Assembly: GCA_002291955.1 (NCBI GenBank)
Contig: DBBA01000340.1
Location: 1 to 13,432 of the forward strand
Source: Rhodobacteraceae bacterium UBA996
GTDB taxonomy: Bacteria; Pseudomonadota; Alphaproteobacteria; Rhodobacterales; Rhodobacteraceae
DNA length: 13,432 bases
Reading direction: 5' to 3'
A program made the translations under genes and the position numbers. Numbering within the stretch: position 1 is the stretch's first letter; the number at the start of each line of letters is the position of its first letter. Below, in pieces: positions 7,273-13,174 of this stretch. The notes below the pieces were generated by a model. The model was given only the letters and a program-made list of their open reading frames with translations. It searched no databases and was not told the origin of the DNA.

Positions 7273-7308
7273 GCGTACGGGGCGGTGTACGGGCCAGCGT
7301 ACGGGGGG
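7273..7308 (+). repeat. Three tandem 12-bp direct repeats upstream of the GTA promoter
   Basis: Three head-to-tail copies begin at 7273, 7285 and 7297. Each starts G-Y-GTACGGG, so 8 of the first 9 positions are identical in all three, and the period is exactly 12 bp. They lie just after the mltG stop and end two bases before a candidate -35 box at 7311. The position is where an activator array would sit. In R. capsulatus the GTA cluster is switched on by the DNA-binding activator GafA; linking these repeats to a GafA-like protein is my inference. Confidence 0.6.
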
Positions 7309-7310
7309 TG

Positions 7311-7339
7311 TTGCAACCCTGGCGATTGTCCTTGATATT
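7311..7339 (+). promoter_or_regulatory. Candidate sigma70-like promoter of the GTA operon
   Basis: TTGCAA at 7311-7316 (4 of 6 matches to TTGACA), a 17-base spacer, and GATATT at 7334-7339 (4 of 6 matches to TATAAT). It lies in the most AT-rich stretch of the 7247-7480 gap, directly after the three 12-bp repeats. Transcription would start near 7346 and give a leader of about 135 nt before g1. The imperfect boxes fit an activator-dependent promoter. The -35 lies within the 8-bp palindrome GTTGCAAC. Confidence 0.45.
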
Positions 7340-7378
7340 GCGAACGCCCCAAAGTAGAAGAAGAGCACGCTGGGAGAG

Positions 7379-7471
7379 ATGGGCAAGGCGGCATCGCGAG
7401 ATGGCCGCCTTTGGTCGTGTCCGGACGGATCGTCCGGGCGCCGCCTGTCGCTGCGACCGGCGCGGAGGTGA
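7379..7471 (+). CDS. Possible 30-codon leader ORF overlapping the hairpins before g1
   Basis: ATG at 7379 opens a 30-codon frame (starting MGKAASRDGR) that ends in TGA at 7469-7471. That stop lies inside the GGAGGTGAT Shine-Dalgarno of g1. The frame runs through all three leader hairpins, so translating it would unfold them and bring a ribosome to the g1 start. GGAG at 7373-7376 precedes the ATG but only 2 bases away, closer than usual, which argues against efficient initiation. A 30-codon open frame can easily arise by chance in DNA this GC-rich. I list it as a hypothesis. Confidence 0.2.
   Translation: MGKAASRDGRLWSCPDGSSGRRLSLRPARR
7385..7412 (+). terminator. Leader hairpin 1, possible attenuator upstream of g1
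   Basis: AAGGCGGC (7385-7392) pairs perfectly with GCCGCCTT (7404-7411). Inside it ATC/GAT pair around a GCGA loop, a GNRA tetraloop, with one bulged G (7403). The stem ends in a short TTT. It looks like a short-U-tract intrinsic terminator placed between the promoter and the first GTA gene, which would need readthrough or antitermination for GTA expression. In Caulobacter the GTA cluster is known to be controlled by antitermination (GafZ). Whether this hairpin terminates is untested. Confidence 0.4.
7421..7463 (+). promoter_or_regulatory. Leader hairpins 2 and 3 before g1
   Basis: Hairpin 2: CCGGACG (7421-7427), loop GAT, CGTCCGG (7431-7437), a perfect 7-bp stem. Hairpin 3: GCGCCG (7438-7443) with CGGCGC (7458-7463), enclosing GTCG (7447-7450), loop CTG, CGAC (7454-7457), with a 3-base bulge. 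They are contiguous with each other and follow hairpin 1 by 9 bases. Hairpin 3 ends one base before the g1 Shine-Dalgarno, so a stacked leader structure could affect ribosome access. No U-tract follows either. Confidence 0.4.
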
Positions 7472-7472
7472 T
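7464..7472 (+). promoter_or_regulatory. Near-perfect Shine-Dalgarno of g1
   Basis: GGAGGTGAT complements the 3' end of 16S rRNA over nine bases and ends 8 bases before the ATG at 7481. It fixes the start of the small terminase gene and marks this as a strongly initiated operon start. Confidence 0.75.
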
Positions 7473-7480
7473 CGGCCGAC

Positions 7481-7825
7481 ATGACCCAGGCACCGGAGGG
7501 ACTCCTCGACCTGTCGGTCGAGGAACTGGGACGCATTGCCGAAGAGCAGTTCGTCGCGGCGATCCGGGCGGTGGCGGCCTTTGCGCGGTTGGTCGAGAGC
7601 GGCGCCTGGCCGGAGAAGCCGGACGGCCGGACGGTGGCGGCTGCGGCGCGCAAGACGCTGGAGCATCTGTTCGACGAAAGGCACAGAGTTGCAGAACGTG
7701 TCCGAAAGGAAGGTGGAGGACATGCCGGAGGCAGTGTCCTTGACCTTGAGGCTGCCCGAACCGAAGTCCGACGGCGAATGGCTCGCCTGCGCGCCGCGGG
7801 AGGTGAGCGAGAGGTTCCTGAATGA
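7481..7825 (+). CDS. g1: GTA small terminase subunit-like protein (RcGTA gp1)
   Basis: A 114-aa, charged, helix-rich protein (MTQAPEGLLDLSVEELGRIAEEQF...) with no membrane segment. Identity rests mainly on position and size: it is the first gene of the cluster, directly before the large terminase, where RcGTA encodes gp1, shown to be a small terminase. The central part, about residues 15-75, is predicted to form long amphipathic helices fitting an oligomerising TerS core; the Arg-rich tail (RTEVRRRMARLR) could contact DNA or TerL. GTA TerS proteins lack the sequence-specific DNA recognition of phage ones, in line with packaging of random host DNA; that is family knowledge. The last 104 bases overlap the likely start of g2 in another frame. 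A very strong ribosome-binding site supports the start. Confidence 0.75.
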   Translation: MTQAPEGLLDLSVEELGRIAEEQFVAAIRAVAAFARLVESGAWPEKPDGRTVAAAARKTLEHLFDERHRVAERVRKEGGGHAGGSVLDLEAARTEVRRRMARLRAAGGEREVPE

Positions 7826-9110
7826 GCTGAGCGCAGAGGCGCTGGCGGCGCTGCCGTACCTGTTCGAGATCTGGGCGCTGCCCCATCAGGTGCCGCCGGG
7901 GGGCGAATGGCGCACCTGGGTGATCCTGGGGGGCCGGGGCGCGGGCAAGACGCGCGCGGGTGCCGAGTGGGTGCGCGCGCAGGTCGAGGGGGCCGGGCCC
8001 TGGGATGCCGGGCGCTGTCGGCGGCTGGCGCTGGTGGGCGAGACGATCGACCAGGCGCGCGAGGTGATGGTGTTCGGCGAAAGCGGGATCCTGGCGTGTT
8101 CGCCCCCTGACCGGCGGCCCGAGTGGCAGGCGACCCGCAAGCGGCTGGTCTGGCCGAACGGGGCGGAGGCCGCGGTGGTGTCGGCGTCGGACCCAGAGAG
8201 CCTGCGCGGGCCGCAGTTCGACGCAGCCTGGGTGGACGAGCTGGCGAAGTGGAAGAAGGCGCAGGAGGCCTGGGACATGCTGGCCTTCACCCTGCGGCTG
8301 GGCGAGGCGCCGCGGGTGGTGGTGACGACGACCCCGCAGAGCACGAAGGTGCTGAAGCGGATCCTGGCGGCGCCCACGACGGTGGTAACGCGCGCGCCGA
8401 CCGAGGCGAACCGGGCGTATCTGGCGCAAGGGTTCATCGAGGAGGTGCGGGCGCGCTACGCCGGGTCCGTCCACGAGCGGCAGGAACTGGACGGTGTGCT
8501 GCTGGAGGCGGTCGAGGGAGCCTTGTGGTCGCACAAGCGGCTGGAGGCGGCCCGGGTGACCGAGCTGCCCCGGTTCAGCCGGGTCGTGGTGGCGGTGGAC
8601 CCGCCCGTGTCGGGCCATGCCGGGTCGGACGAATGCGGGATCGTGGTCGTGGGGGCCGTGACCGAGGGTGATCCGGCATCGTGGCGGTCGGTGGTGCTCG
8701 AAGACGCGAGCCTGCGCAGCACAAGCCCGTCGGGCTGGGCGCAGGCGGCGCTCGATGCCATGGCGCGGCACCGGGCGGACCGGCTGGTGGCGGAAGTGAA
8801 CCAGGGCGGGAACCTGGTGGAAAGCGTGGTCCGGCAGCTGGATCCGATGGTGGCGTTCCGGGCGGTGCGGGCCAGCGCGGGGAAGTCGGCCCGGGCCGAG
8901 CCCGTGGCGGCGCTGTACGAGCAGGGTCGTGTGGGCCATGTGGCGGGTCTGGACGATCTGGAGGACCAGATGTGCCTGATGACCGTGCAGGGCTATGAGG
9001 GCCGCGGGTCGCCCGACCGGGTCGATGCGCTGGTCTGGGCGCTGACCGAGGCGATGATCGAACCGGCGCGGACGTATCGGCAGAAGCCGCATGTCCGCAG
9101 TCTGATCTAG
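7722..9110 (+). CDS. g2: GTA large terminase, ATPase-nuclease (RcGTA gp2)
   Basis: A 462-aa packaging motor. Walker A is GGRGAGKT (70-77) and Walker B ends in D172-E173 (FDAAWVDE); the coupling motif TTTPQ is at 202-206. The RNase H-like nuclease domain shows D293 (VVVAVDPP), E358 (LVAEVNQGGN) and D435 (PDRVDALVWAL), the three acidic metal ligands expected. The N-terminal FEIWALPHQ-PPGG-WRTWVILGGRGAGK segment is typical of GTA terminases. It translocates DNA into the prohead and cuts it. The start is not certain: ATG 7722 has a GGAGGA just upstream but makes a 104-base out-of-frame overlap with g1; an in-frame GTG at 7803 would leave only 23 bases of overlap. All motifs are intact, so the motor should be functional. 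Confidence 0.95.
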   Translation: MPEAVSLTLRLPEPKSDGEWLACAPREVSERFLNELSAEALAALPYLFEIWALPHQVPPGGEWRTWVILGGRGAGKTRAGAEWVRAQVEGAGPWDAGRCRRLALVGETIDQAREVMVFGESGILACSPPDRRPEWQATRKRLVWPNGAEAAVVSASDPESLRGPQFDAAWVDELAKWKKAQEAWDMLAFTLRLGEAPRVVVTTTPQSTKVLKRILAAPTTVVTRAPTEANRAYLAQGFIEEVRARYAGSVHERQELDGVLLEAVEGALWSHKRLEAARVTELPRFSRVVVAVDPPVSGHAGSDECGIVVVGAVTEGDPASWRSVVLEDASLRSTSPSGWAQAALDAMARHRADRLVAEVNQGGNLVESVVRQLDPMVAFRAVRASAGKSARAEPVAALYEQGRVGHVAGLDDLEDQMCLMTVQGYEGRGSPDRVDALVWALTEAMIEPARTYRQKPHVRSLI

Positions 9111-9159
9111 GCCGCAAGCCGGGCAGGGCCCGTCGGCGGGCAACCAAGGAGACGACAGG

Positions 9160-10374
9160 ATGGCATTCGATTTCCTGCGGCGGCGGCCGCGAGGGGACGG
9201 TGACGGCGTGCCTGCCGCATCGGGCGCGGCGGACACCGTGCCCGAGCGCAAGGCCTCGGCGACCGGCCCGGTGATCGCCTATGCGACGTCCGGACGGGTG
9301 GCGTGGAGTGCGCGGGATACCGTGTCGCTGACGCGGGCAGGGTTCCTGGGCAACCCGGTGGGCTTCCGGTCGGTGCGGCTGATTGCCGAGGCGGCTGCGG
9401 CGATCCCCCTGATCCTGCGCGACCGCGAACGCAGGTTCGAGGCGCATCCGCTGCTGGCGCTGTTGTCGCGGCCGAACCCGATGCAGGGGCAGGGCGATCT
9501 GTTCGAGGCGCTGTACGGGCAGATCGTGCTGACGGGCGACGGATACCTCGAAGCGGTGGGCGCCGACGATGGCTTGCCCGACGAGTTGCATGTGCTGCGG
9601 TCGGACCGGGTGAGCATCCTGCCGGGGGCCGATGGCTGGCCGATGGCGTTCGACTATGCGGTGGGCAACCGCAAGCACCGCTTCCCGGTGGTGGATGGGC
9701 TGTCGATGGTCTGCCACATCCGCAGCTTCCACCCGCAGGACGATCATTACGGTCTGGCGCCGATGCAGGCGGCGGCTGTCGCGGTCGATGTCCACAACGC
9801 GGCCAGCGCGTGGTCCAAGGCGCTTCTGGACAATGCCGCGCGGCCGTCGGGGGCGATCGTCTATACCGGGGGCGACGGGGCGCTGACCGCCGAGCAGTAC
9901 GACCGGCTGCTGAACGAGCTTGCCGCCCACCATCAGGGCGCGCGCAATGCCGGGCGTCCGATGCTGCTGGAGGGGGGACTCGACTGGCGGCCGATGGGGT
10001 TCAGCCCGTCGGACATGGAGTTCCAGAAGACCAAGGAGGCTGCGGCGCGCGAGATCGCCCAGGCGTTCGGCGTGCCGCCGATGCTGATCGGCATTCCGGG
10101 CGACGCGACCTATGCCAACTATGCCGAGGCGCACCGGGCCTTCTATCGCCTGACGGTCCTGCCCCTGGTGTCGCGGGTTGCCGGGGCGCTGGGGCACTGG
10201 CTGTCGGCGATCTCGGGCGAGGCGGTGGAAATCGCACCGGACCTTGATGCGGTGCCGGCGCTGGCGGCCGAGCGCGAGGCGGTCTGGGCCCGCGTCGCGG
10301 GGGCAACGTTCCTGACCGATGCGGAGAAGCGGGCGCTTCTGGGGCTGCCCGCGCTGGAGGAGGACGAGGCATGA
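9160..10374 (+). CDS. g3: Phage/GTA portal protein, HK97 family (RcGTA gp3)
   Basis: A 404-aa protein of the HK97-type portal family. Recognisable segments are GFLGNPVGFRSVRLIAEAAAAIPLIL, HPLLALLSRPNP, LTGDGYLEAV, HIRSFHPQDDHYGLAPMQAA, FQKTKEAAAREIAQAFGVPPMLIG and TYANYAEAHRAFYRLTVLPL. These cover the clip-to-wing region and the C-terminal stem typical of the family. Twelve copies would form the ring through which TerL pumps DNA and to which the tail connector binds. AAGGAG lies about 10 bases before the ATG. The 49-base gap after g2 holds only a small hairpin. The stop overlaps the g4 start (ATGA). RcGTA has a small g3.5 between portal and protease; here there is no room for one. Confidence 0.95.
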   Translation: MAFDFLRRRPRGDGDGVPAASGAADTVPERKASATGPVIAYATSGRVAWSARDTVSLTRAGFLGNPVGFRSVRLIAEAAAAIPLILRDRERRFEAHPLLALLSRPNPMQGQGDLFEALYGQIVLTGDGYLEAVGADDGLPDELHVLRSDRVSILPGADGWPMAFDYAVGNRKHRFPVVDGLSMVCHIRSFHPQDDHYGLAPMQAAAVAVDVHNAASAWSKALLDNAARPSGAIVYTGGDGALTAEQYDRLLNELAAHHQGARNAGRPMLLEGGLDWRPMGFSPSDMEFQKTKEAAAREIAQAFGVPPMLIGIPGDATYANYAEAHRAFYRLTVLPLVSRVAGALGHWLSAISGEAVEIAPDLDAVPALAAEREAVWARVAGATFLTDAEKRALLGLPALEEDEA

Positions 10375-10928
10375 ACGGGGCAACGCCGGGGCTGGACGTG
10401 AAGTTCACCCCGATCGGCAAGGTCGAGGCGGGGCCCGAGGGCACCGCGATCGAAGGGTATGCGAGCCTGTTCGACCGGGTGGACCAGGGGGGAGACGTGG
10501 TCCGTCCGGGCGCCTATGCCGTGAGCCTGAAGCGGCTGGCGGCGGACGGGCGGCGGGTGAAGATGCTGTGGCAGCACGATCCCGGGCGTCCGATCGGCGT
10601 GTGGGACGAGGTGCGCGAGGACGCGCGCGGCCTGTTCGTGAAGGGGCGGATCCTGCCCGATGTGGCGCAGGGGCGCGAGGCCGCCGCGCTGGTGGCGGCC
10701 GGTGCGATCGACGGGCTGTCCATCGGCTATCGCACGGTGACATCCGAGCGGGATGGCAAGGGTCGGCGCGTGCTGAGCGAGCTTGATCTTTGGGAAGTGT
10801 CGCTGGTGACCTTCCCGATGCTGCCCGAGGCGCGGGTGGGCGCCAAGGCGGACGACCCGGGCGCAGGGCTGATGGTCGAGGCCGCCCGCGCCCTGCGCGA
10901 GGCGGCAAGGATGTTGCGGGGCGCCTGA
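10371..10928 (+). CDS. g4: Prohead (capsid maturation) protease, HK97/U35 family (RcGTA gp4)
   Basis: A 185-aa serine protease of the herpes-assemblin-like fold. GTAIEGYASLFDRVDQGGDVV is the usual N-terminal strand-loop. The proposed catalytic His is H69 in MLWQHDPGRPIGVW and the Ser is S117 in IDGLSIGYRTV; LDLWEVSLVTFPM (138-150) is the conserved follow-on motif, with E142 as possible third member. It cleaves the N-terminal scaffold part of the capsid protein after prohead assembly. It starts inside the portal stop codon (ATGA, 4-base overlap), with GGAGG about 8 bases upstream. Length matches phage homologues. Confidence 0.94.
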   Translation: MNGATPGLDVKFTPIGKVEAGPEGTAIEGYASLFDRVDQGGDVVRPGAYAVSLKRLAADGRRVKMLWQHDPGRPIGVWDEVREDARGLFVKGRILPDVAQGREAAALVAAGAIDGLSIGYRTVTSERDGKGRRVLSELDLWEVSLVTFPMLPEARVGAKADDPGAGLMVEAARALREAARMLRGA

Positions 10929-10969
10929 GGCGGCCCGGACCGGACAACGGCAACAGACAGGAACAAGCG

Positions 10970-12178
10970 ATGACCAGGAGCGACAACGTCGCCCGGGGCG
11001 GCGGAGCCGTGCCGGAACAGAAGGTGCAGGACCCCGCCGCCGAGTTCAAGGCGGCCTTGGGCCAGTTCACGAACGATCTCGGTGCGTTCCGCGCCGGGGT
11101 GGAAGCGAAACTTCAACAGCAGGAAGAGCGACTGACCATGCTTGATCGGAAATCCGTGGCCGGGCTGCGCCCGGCGCTGGCCGCTGCGGCCGAGCCCACC
11201 GTCCCGCACCAGAAGGCGTTCGACGCCTATGTGCGGTCGGGGGACGACGACGCGCTGCGGGGCCTTGTGCTGGAAGGCAAGGCGATGTCGACCTCGGTCG
11301 CGGCGGATGGCGGCTATCTTGTCTCGCCGCGGACGGCCGAGACGATCCAGGGGGTGCTGCGGTCGCAGGCGTCGATCCGGGCGCTAGCCAATGTGGTGGC
11401 AATCGACGGCGGCACCTACGAGGTGCTCGTCGACCACACCGAGTTCGGGTCGGGCTGGGCGACCGAGGCTGCGGCCACGGTCGAGACCGGGACTCCGACG
11501 CTCGACAAGATCGCGATCCCGCTGCATGAGTTGTCGGCCCTGCCCAAGGTGTCGCAGCGCCTGCTGGATGACATCGCGTTCGACGTCGAGGGCTGGCTGG
11601 CCGAGCGGATCGGCGACCGGTTTGCCCGTGCCGAGGCGAACGCGTTCGTCGTGGGCAACGGCGTGGACAAGCCGCGCGGGTTCCTGGACCACACCAAGGT
11701 CGCGAACGCCACCTGGGCGTGGGGGTCGATCGGCTATGTCGCCACCGGAACGGCGGGTGCTTTCCCGGCCTCGGCTCCGGCGGATGTGCTGGTGGACCTC
11801 GTCTATGCGCTGGGTGCGCGCTACCGGGCGAACGGCACGTTCGTGATGAACTCGCGCACGGCGGGCCGCGTGCGCAAGCTGAAGGACGCGGACGGGCGGT
11901 TCCTGTGGTCGGACGGGCTGGCGGCGGGGGAACCGGCGCGGCTGCTGGGCTATCCCGTGCTGATCGCCGAGGACATGCCGGATGTGGCGAACGACGCTTT
12001 CGCGATCGCCTTCGGTGACTTCCGCGCGGGCTACACGATCGCCGAGCGCCCGGACCTGCGGGTGCTGCGCGACCCGTTCTCGGCCAAGCCGAACGTGCTG
12101 TTCTATGCGACCAAGCGCGTGGGCGGCGGCGTCAGCGACTATGCCGCGATCAAGCTCCTGCGCTTTGCGGTGAGCTGA
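10970..12178 (+). CDS. g5: GTA major capsid protein, HK97 fold (RcGTA gp5)
   Basis: A 402-aa HK97-fold capsid precursor. Residues 1 to about 104 are a charged, Ala/Gln/Glu-rich coiled-coil-like segment (KVQDPAAEFKAALGQF..., AKLQQQEERLTMLDRK), the delta domain that acts as internal scaffold. Mature capsid begins around TSVAADGGYLVSP; a cut near K104/A105 would fit the known HK97 site and RcGTA maturation, but is inferred. The body shows RSQASIRALANVV, SGWATEAA, LHELSALPKVSQRLLDD, VEGWLAERIGDRFARAEANAFVVGNG and a C-terminal FGDFRAGYTIAER...YATKRVGGGVSDYAAIKLLRF, all typical of phage capsids of this family. An AGGA lies upstream of the ATG. A strong hairpin follows the gene. Confidence 0.96.
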   Translation: MTRSDNVARGGGAVPEQKVQDPAAEFKAALGQFTNDLGAFRAGVEAKLQQQEERLTMLDRKSVAGLRPALAAAAEPTVPHQKAFDAYVRSGDDDALRGLVLEGKAMSTSVAADGGYLVSPRTAETIQGVLRSQASIRALANVVAIDGGTYEVLVDHTEFGSGWATEAAATVETGTPTLDKIAIPLHELSALPKVSQRLLDDIAFDVEGWLAERIGDRFARAEANAFVVGNGVDKPRGFLDHTKVANATWAWGSIGYVATGTAGAFPASAPADVLVDLVYALGARYRANGTFVMNSRTAGRVRKLKDADGRFLWSDGLAAGEPARLLGYPVLIAEDMPDVANDAFAIAFGDFRAGYTIAERPDLRVLRDPFSAKPNVLFYATKRVGGGVSDYAAIKLLRFAVS

Positions 12179-12199
12179 TCCGCGACCGGCGAAGAAGGG

Positions 12200-12224
12200 C
12201 CGGGCCGGTCGCTGACCGGCCCGG
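12200..12224 (+). promoter_or_regulatory. Strong GC hairpin after the capsid gene
   Basis: CCGGGCCGGTC (12200-12210), loop GCT (12211-12213), GACCGGCCCGG (12214-12224): a perfect 11-bp stem with a triloop, 21 bases after the capsid stop. No U-tract follows, so it is not a standard intrinsic terminator. It could stabilise the 3' end of a capsid-rich transcript or slow polymerase, giving more capsid than tail-connector message. This function is inferred. Confidence 0.55.
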
Positions 12225-12254
12225 GCGGGCCGCCCTGAGGTTGCGGAGAGATTC

Positions 12255-12836
12255 ATGAACCTGACGGAACTGACACCGGTCCTGCCCGAGGCGCTGCCGG
12301 TGACCGACCTGGCCGAGCACCTGCGTCTGGCCAGCGGATTTGCGCCGGACCCCGGGCAGGAGGCGCTGCTGCGCGGTGTCTTGCGCGCGGCGCTGGCGGC
12401 CATCGAGGCCCGGACTTCGAAGGCGATCCTGCGCCGCAGCTTTCGCCTGACGCTGGCCGCCTGGCGCGATCTGGGCGAGCAGGCGCTGCCGGTGGCCCCG
12501 GTCACGTCGGTGGCTGCACTGCGAATCGTGGACCGGATGGAGCAGGCCGTGGTGGCCGATCCTGCGGGGTGGCGTCTGGTGGCGGACACGCACCGGCCGC
12601 TGGTGCGCTCGGTGGGCTTCACGCTGCCGACCATCCCGGTGGGTGGTCGGGCCGAGATCGACTTCTCGGCCGGCTACGGCGCGACCTGGACCGAAGTGCC
12701 CGGTGACCTGAAGCAGGCGGTCCTGCTGCTGGCGGCCGAGTTCCACGACAACCGGTCGGGGGACCGGGGGATGCCCGACTGGGTCGCGGCGCTGGTCGCC
12801 CCGTATCGGCATGTCCGGCTCTGGGGGCTGGCGTGA
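12255..12836 (+). CDS. g6: GTA head-tail adaptor/connector protein (RcGTA gp6)
   Basis: A 193-aa protein of the phage head-tail connector (gp6-like) group. The N-terminal half is helical (LAEHLRLASGFAPDPGQEALLRGVLRAALAAIEARTSKAILR), the shape of the HK97 gp6/SPP1 gp15 helical bundle that binds the portal ring. It is followed by a beta-rich middle (FRLTLAAWRD, VTSVAALRIVD, AEIDFSAGYG) and a helical VPGDLKQAVLLLAAEFHDNR, a typical family signature. It would form the adaptor ring below the portal. GGAGAG precedes the ATG. The stop overlaps the GTG start of g7. Family identity is good; precise role rests on synteny with RcGTA. Confidence 0.88.
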   Translation: MNLTELTPVLPEALPVTDLAEHLRLASGFAPDPGQEALLRGVLRAALAAIEARTSKAILRRSFRLTLAAWRDLGEQALPVAPVTSVAALRIVDRMEQAVVADPAGWRLVADTHRPLVRSVGFTLPTIPVGGRAEIDFSAGYGATWTEVPGDLKQAVLLLAAEFHDNRSGDRGMPDWVAALVAPYRHVRLWGLA

Positions 12837-13174
12837 GGCCCTGGCCGCGGTTGGATCGCCGCCTGACGCTGGAAAACCCCGAGCGCGTGCCCGACGGGGC
12901 GGGGGGCTTTGCGACCGTCTGGTCACCGCTTGGTGTGCTGTGGGGTCATGTGCGGGCGGGGGCAGGACGGATCGAAGGCGCGGAACAGGTCACGCTGTCC
13001 ACCCTGACGTTCCGCATCTACGTGCGCGCCGCCGCGGAAGGCGATGCGCGGCGCCCCCGCCCCGAGCAGAGGTTGCGCGGTGGCGGCCGGACCTTCCGGG
13101 TCCTGGCCGTGACCGAGGCGCCTGACCTGCCGGGGCTTCTGGTCTGCTTCGCCAACGAGGAGATCCCGGCATGA
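12833..13174 (+). CDS. g7: GTA head-closure (stopper) protein (RcGTA gp7)
   Basis: A 113-aa small beta-barrel type protein beginning at a GTG (MRPWPRLDRRLTLENPERVPDGAGGF...). LDRRLTLENPERVPDGAGG-TVW-PLGVLWGHVRAGAGR is the standard beginning of phage head-tail adaptors of the SPP1 gp16 / HK97 gp7-like group, and G-RTFRVLAVTEAPDLPGLLVCFANEE is the usual end. It would plug and close the head below the adaptor ring after packaging. The GTG overlaps the g6 stop (GTGA) and its stop overlaps the g8 ATG (ATGA), so all three are translationally coupled. There is no good Shine-Dalgarno of its own, consistent with coupling. Confidence 0.88.
   Translation: MRPWPRLDRRLTLENPERVPDGAGGFATVWSPLGVLWGHVRAGAGRIEGAEQVTLSTLTFRIYVRAAAEGDARRPRPEQRLRGGGRTFRVLAVTEAPDLPGLLVCFANEEIPA

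Noticed and set aside
7326..7337. IHF-like half site (TTGATA) near the GTA promoter
   Set aside because: Only the TTGATA half fits; the other half of the consensus is missing, and the bases are already part of the candidate -10 region.
9120..9132. CGGGC-AGG-GCCCG hairpin between g2 and g3
   Set aside because: Only a 5-bp stem with no U-tract, within a cotranscribed cluster; such stems are common in DNA this GC-rich.
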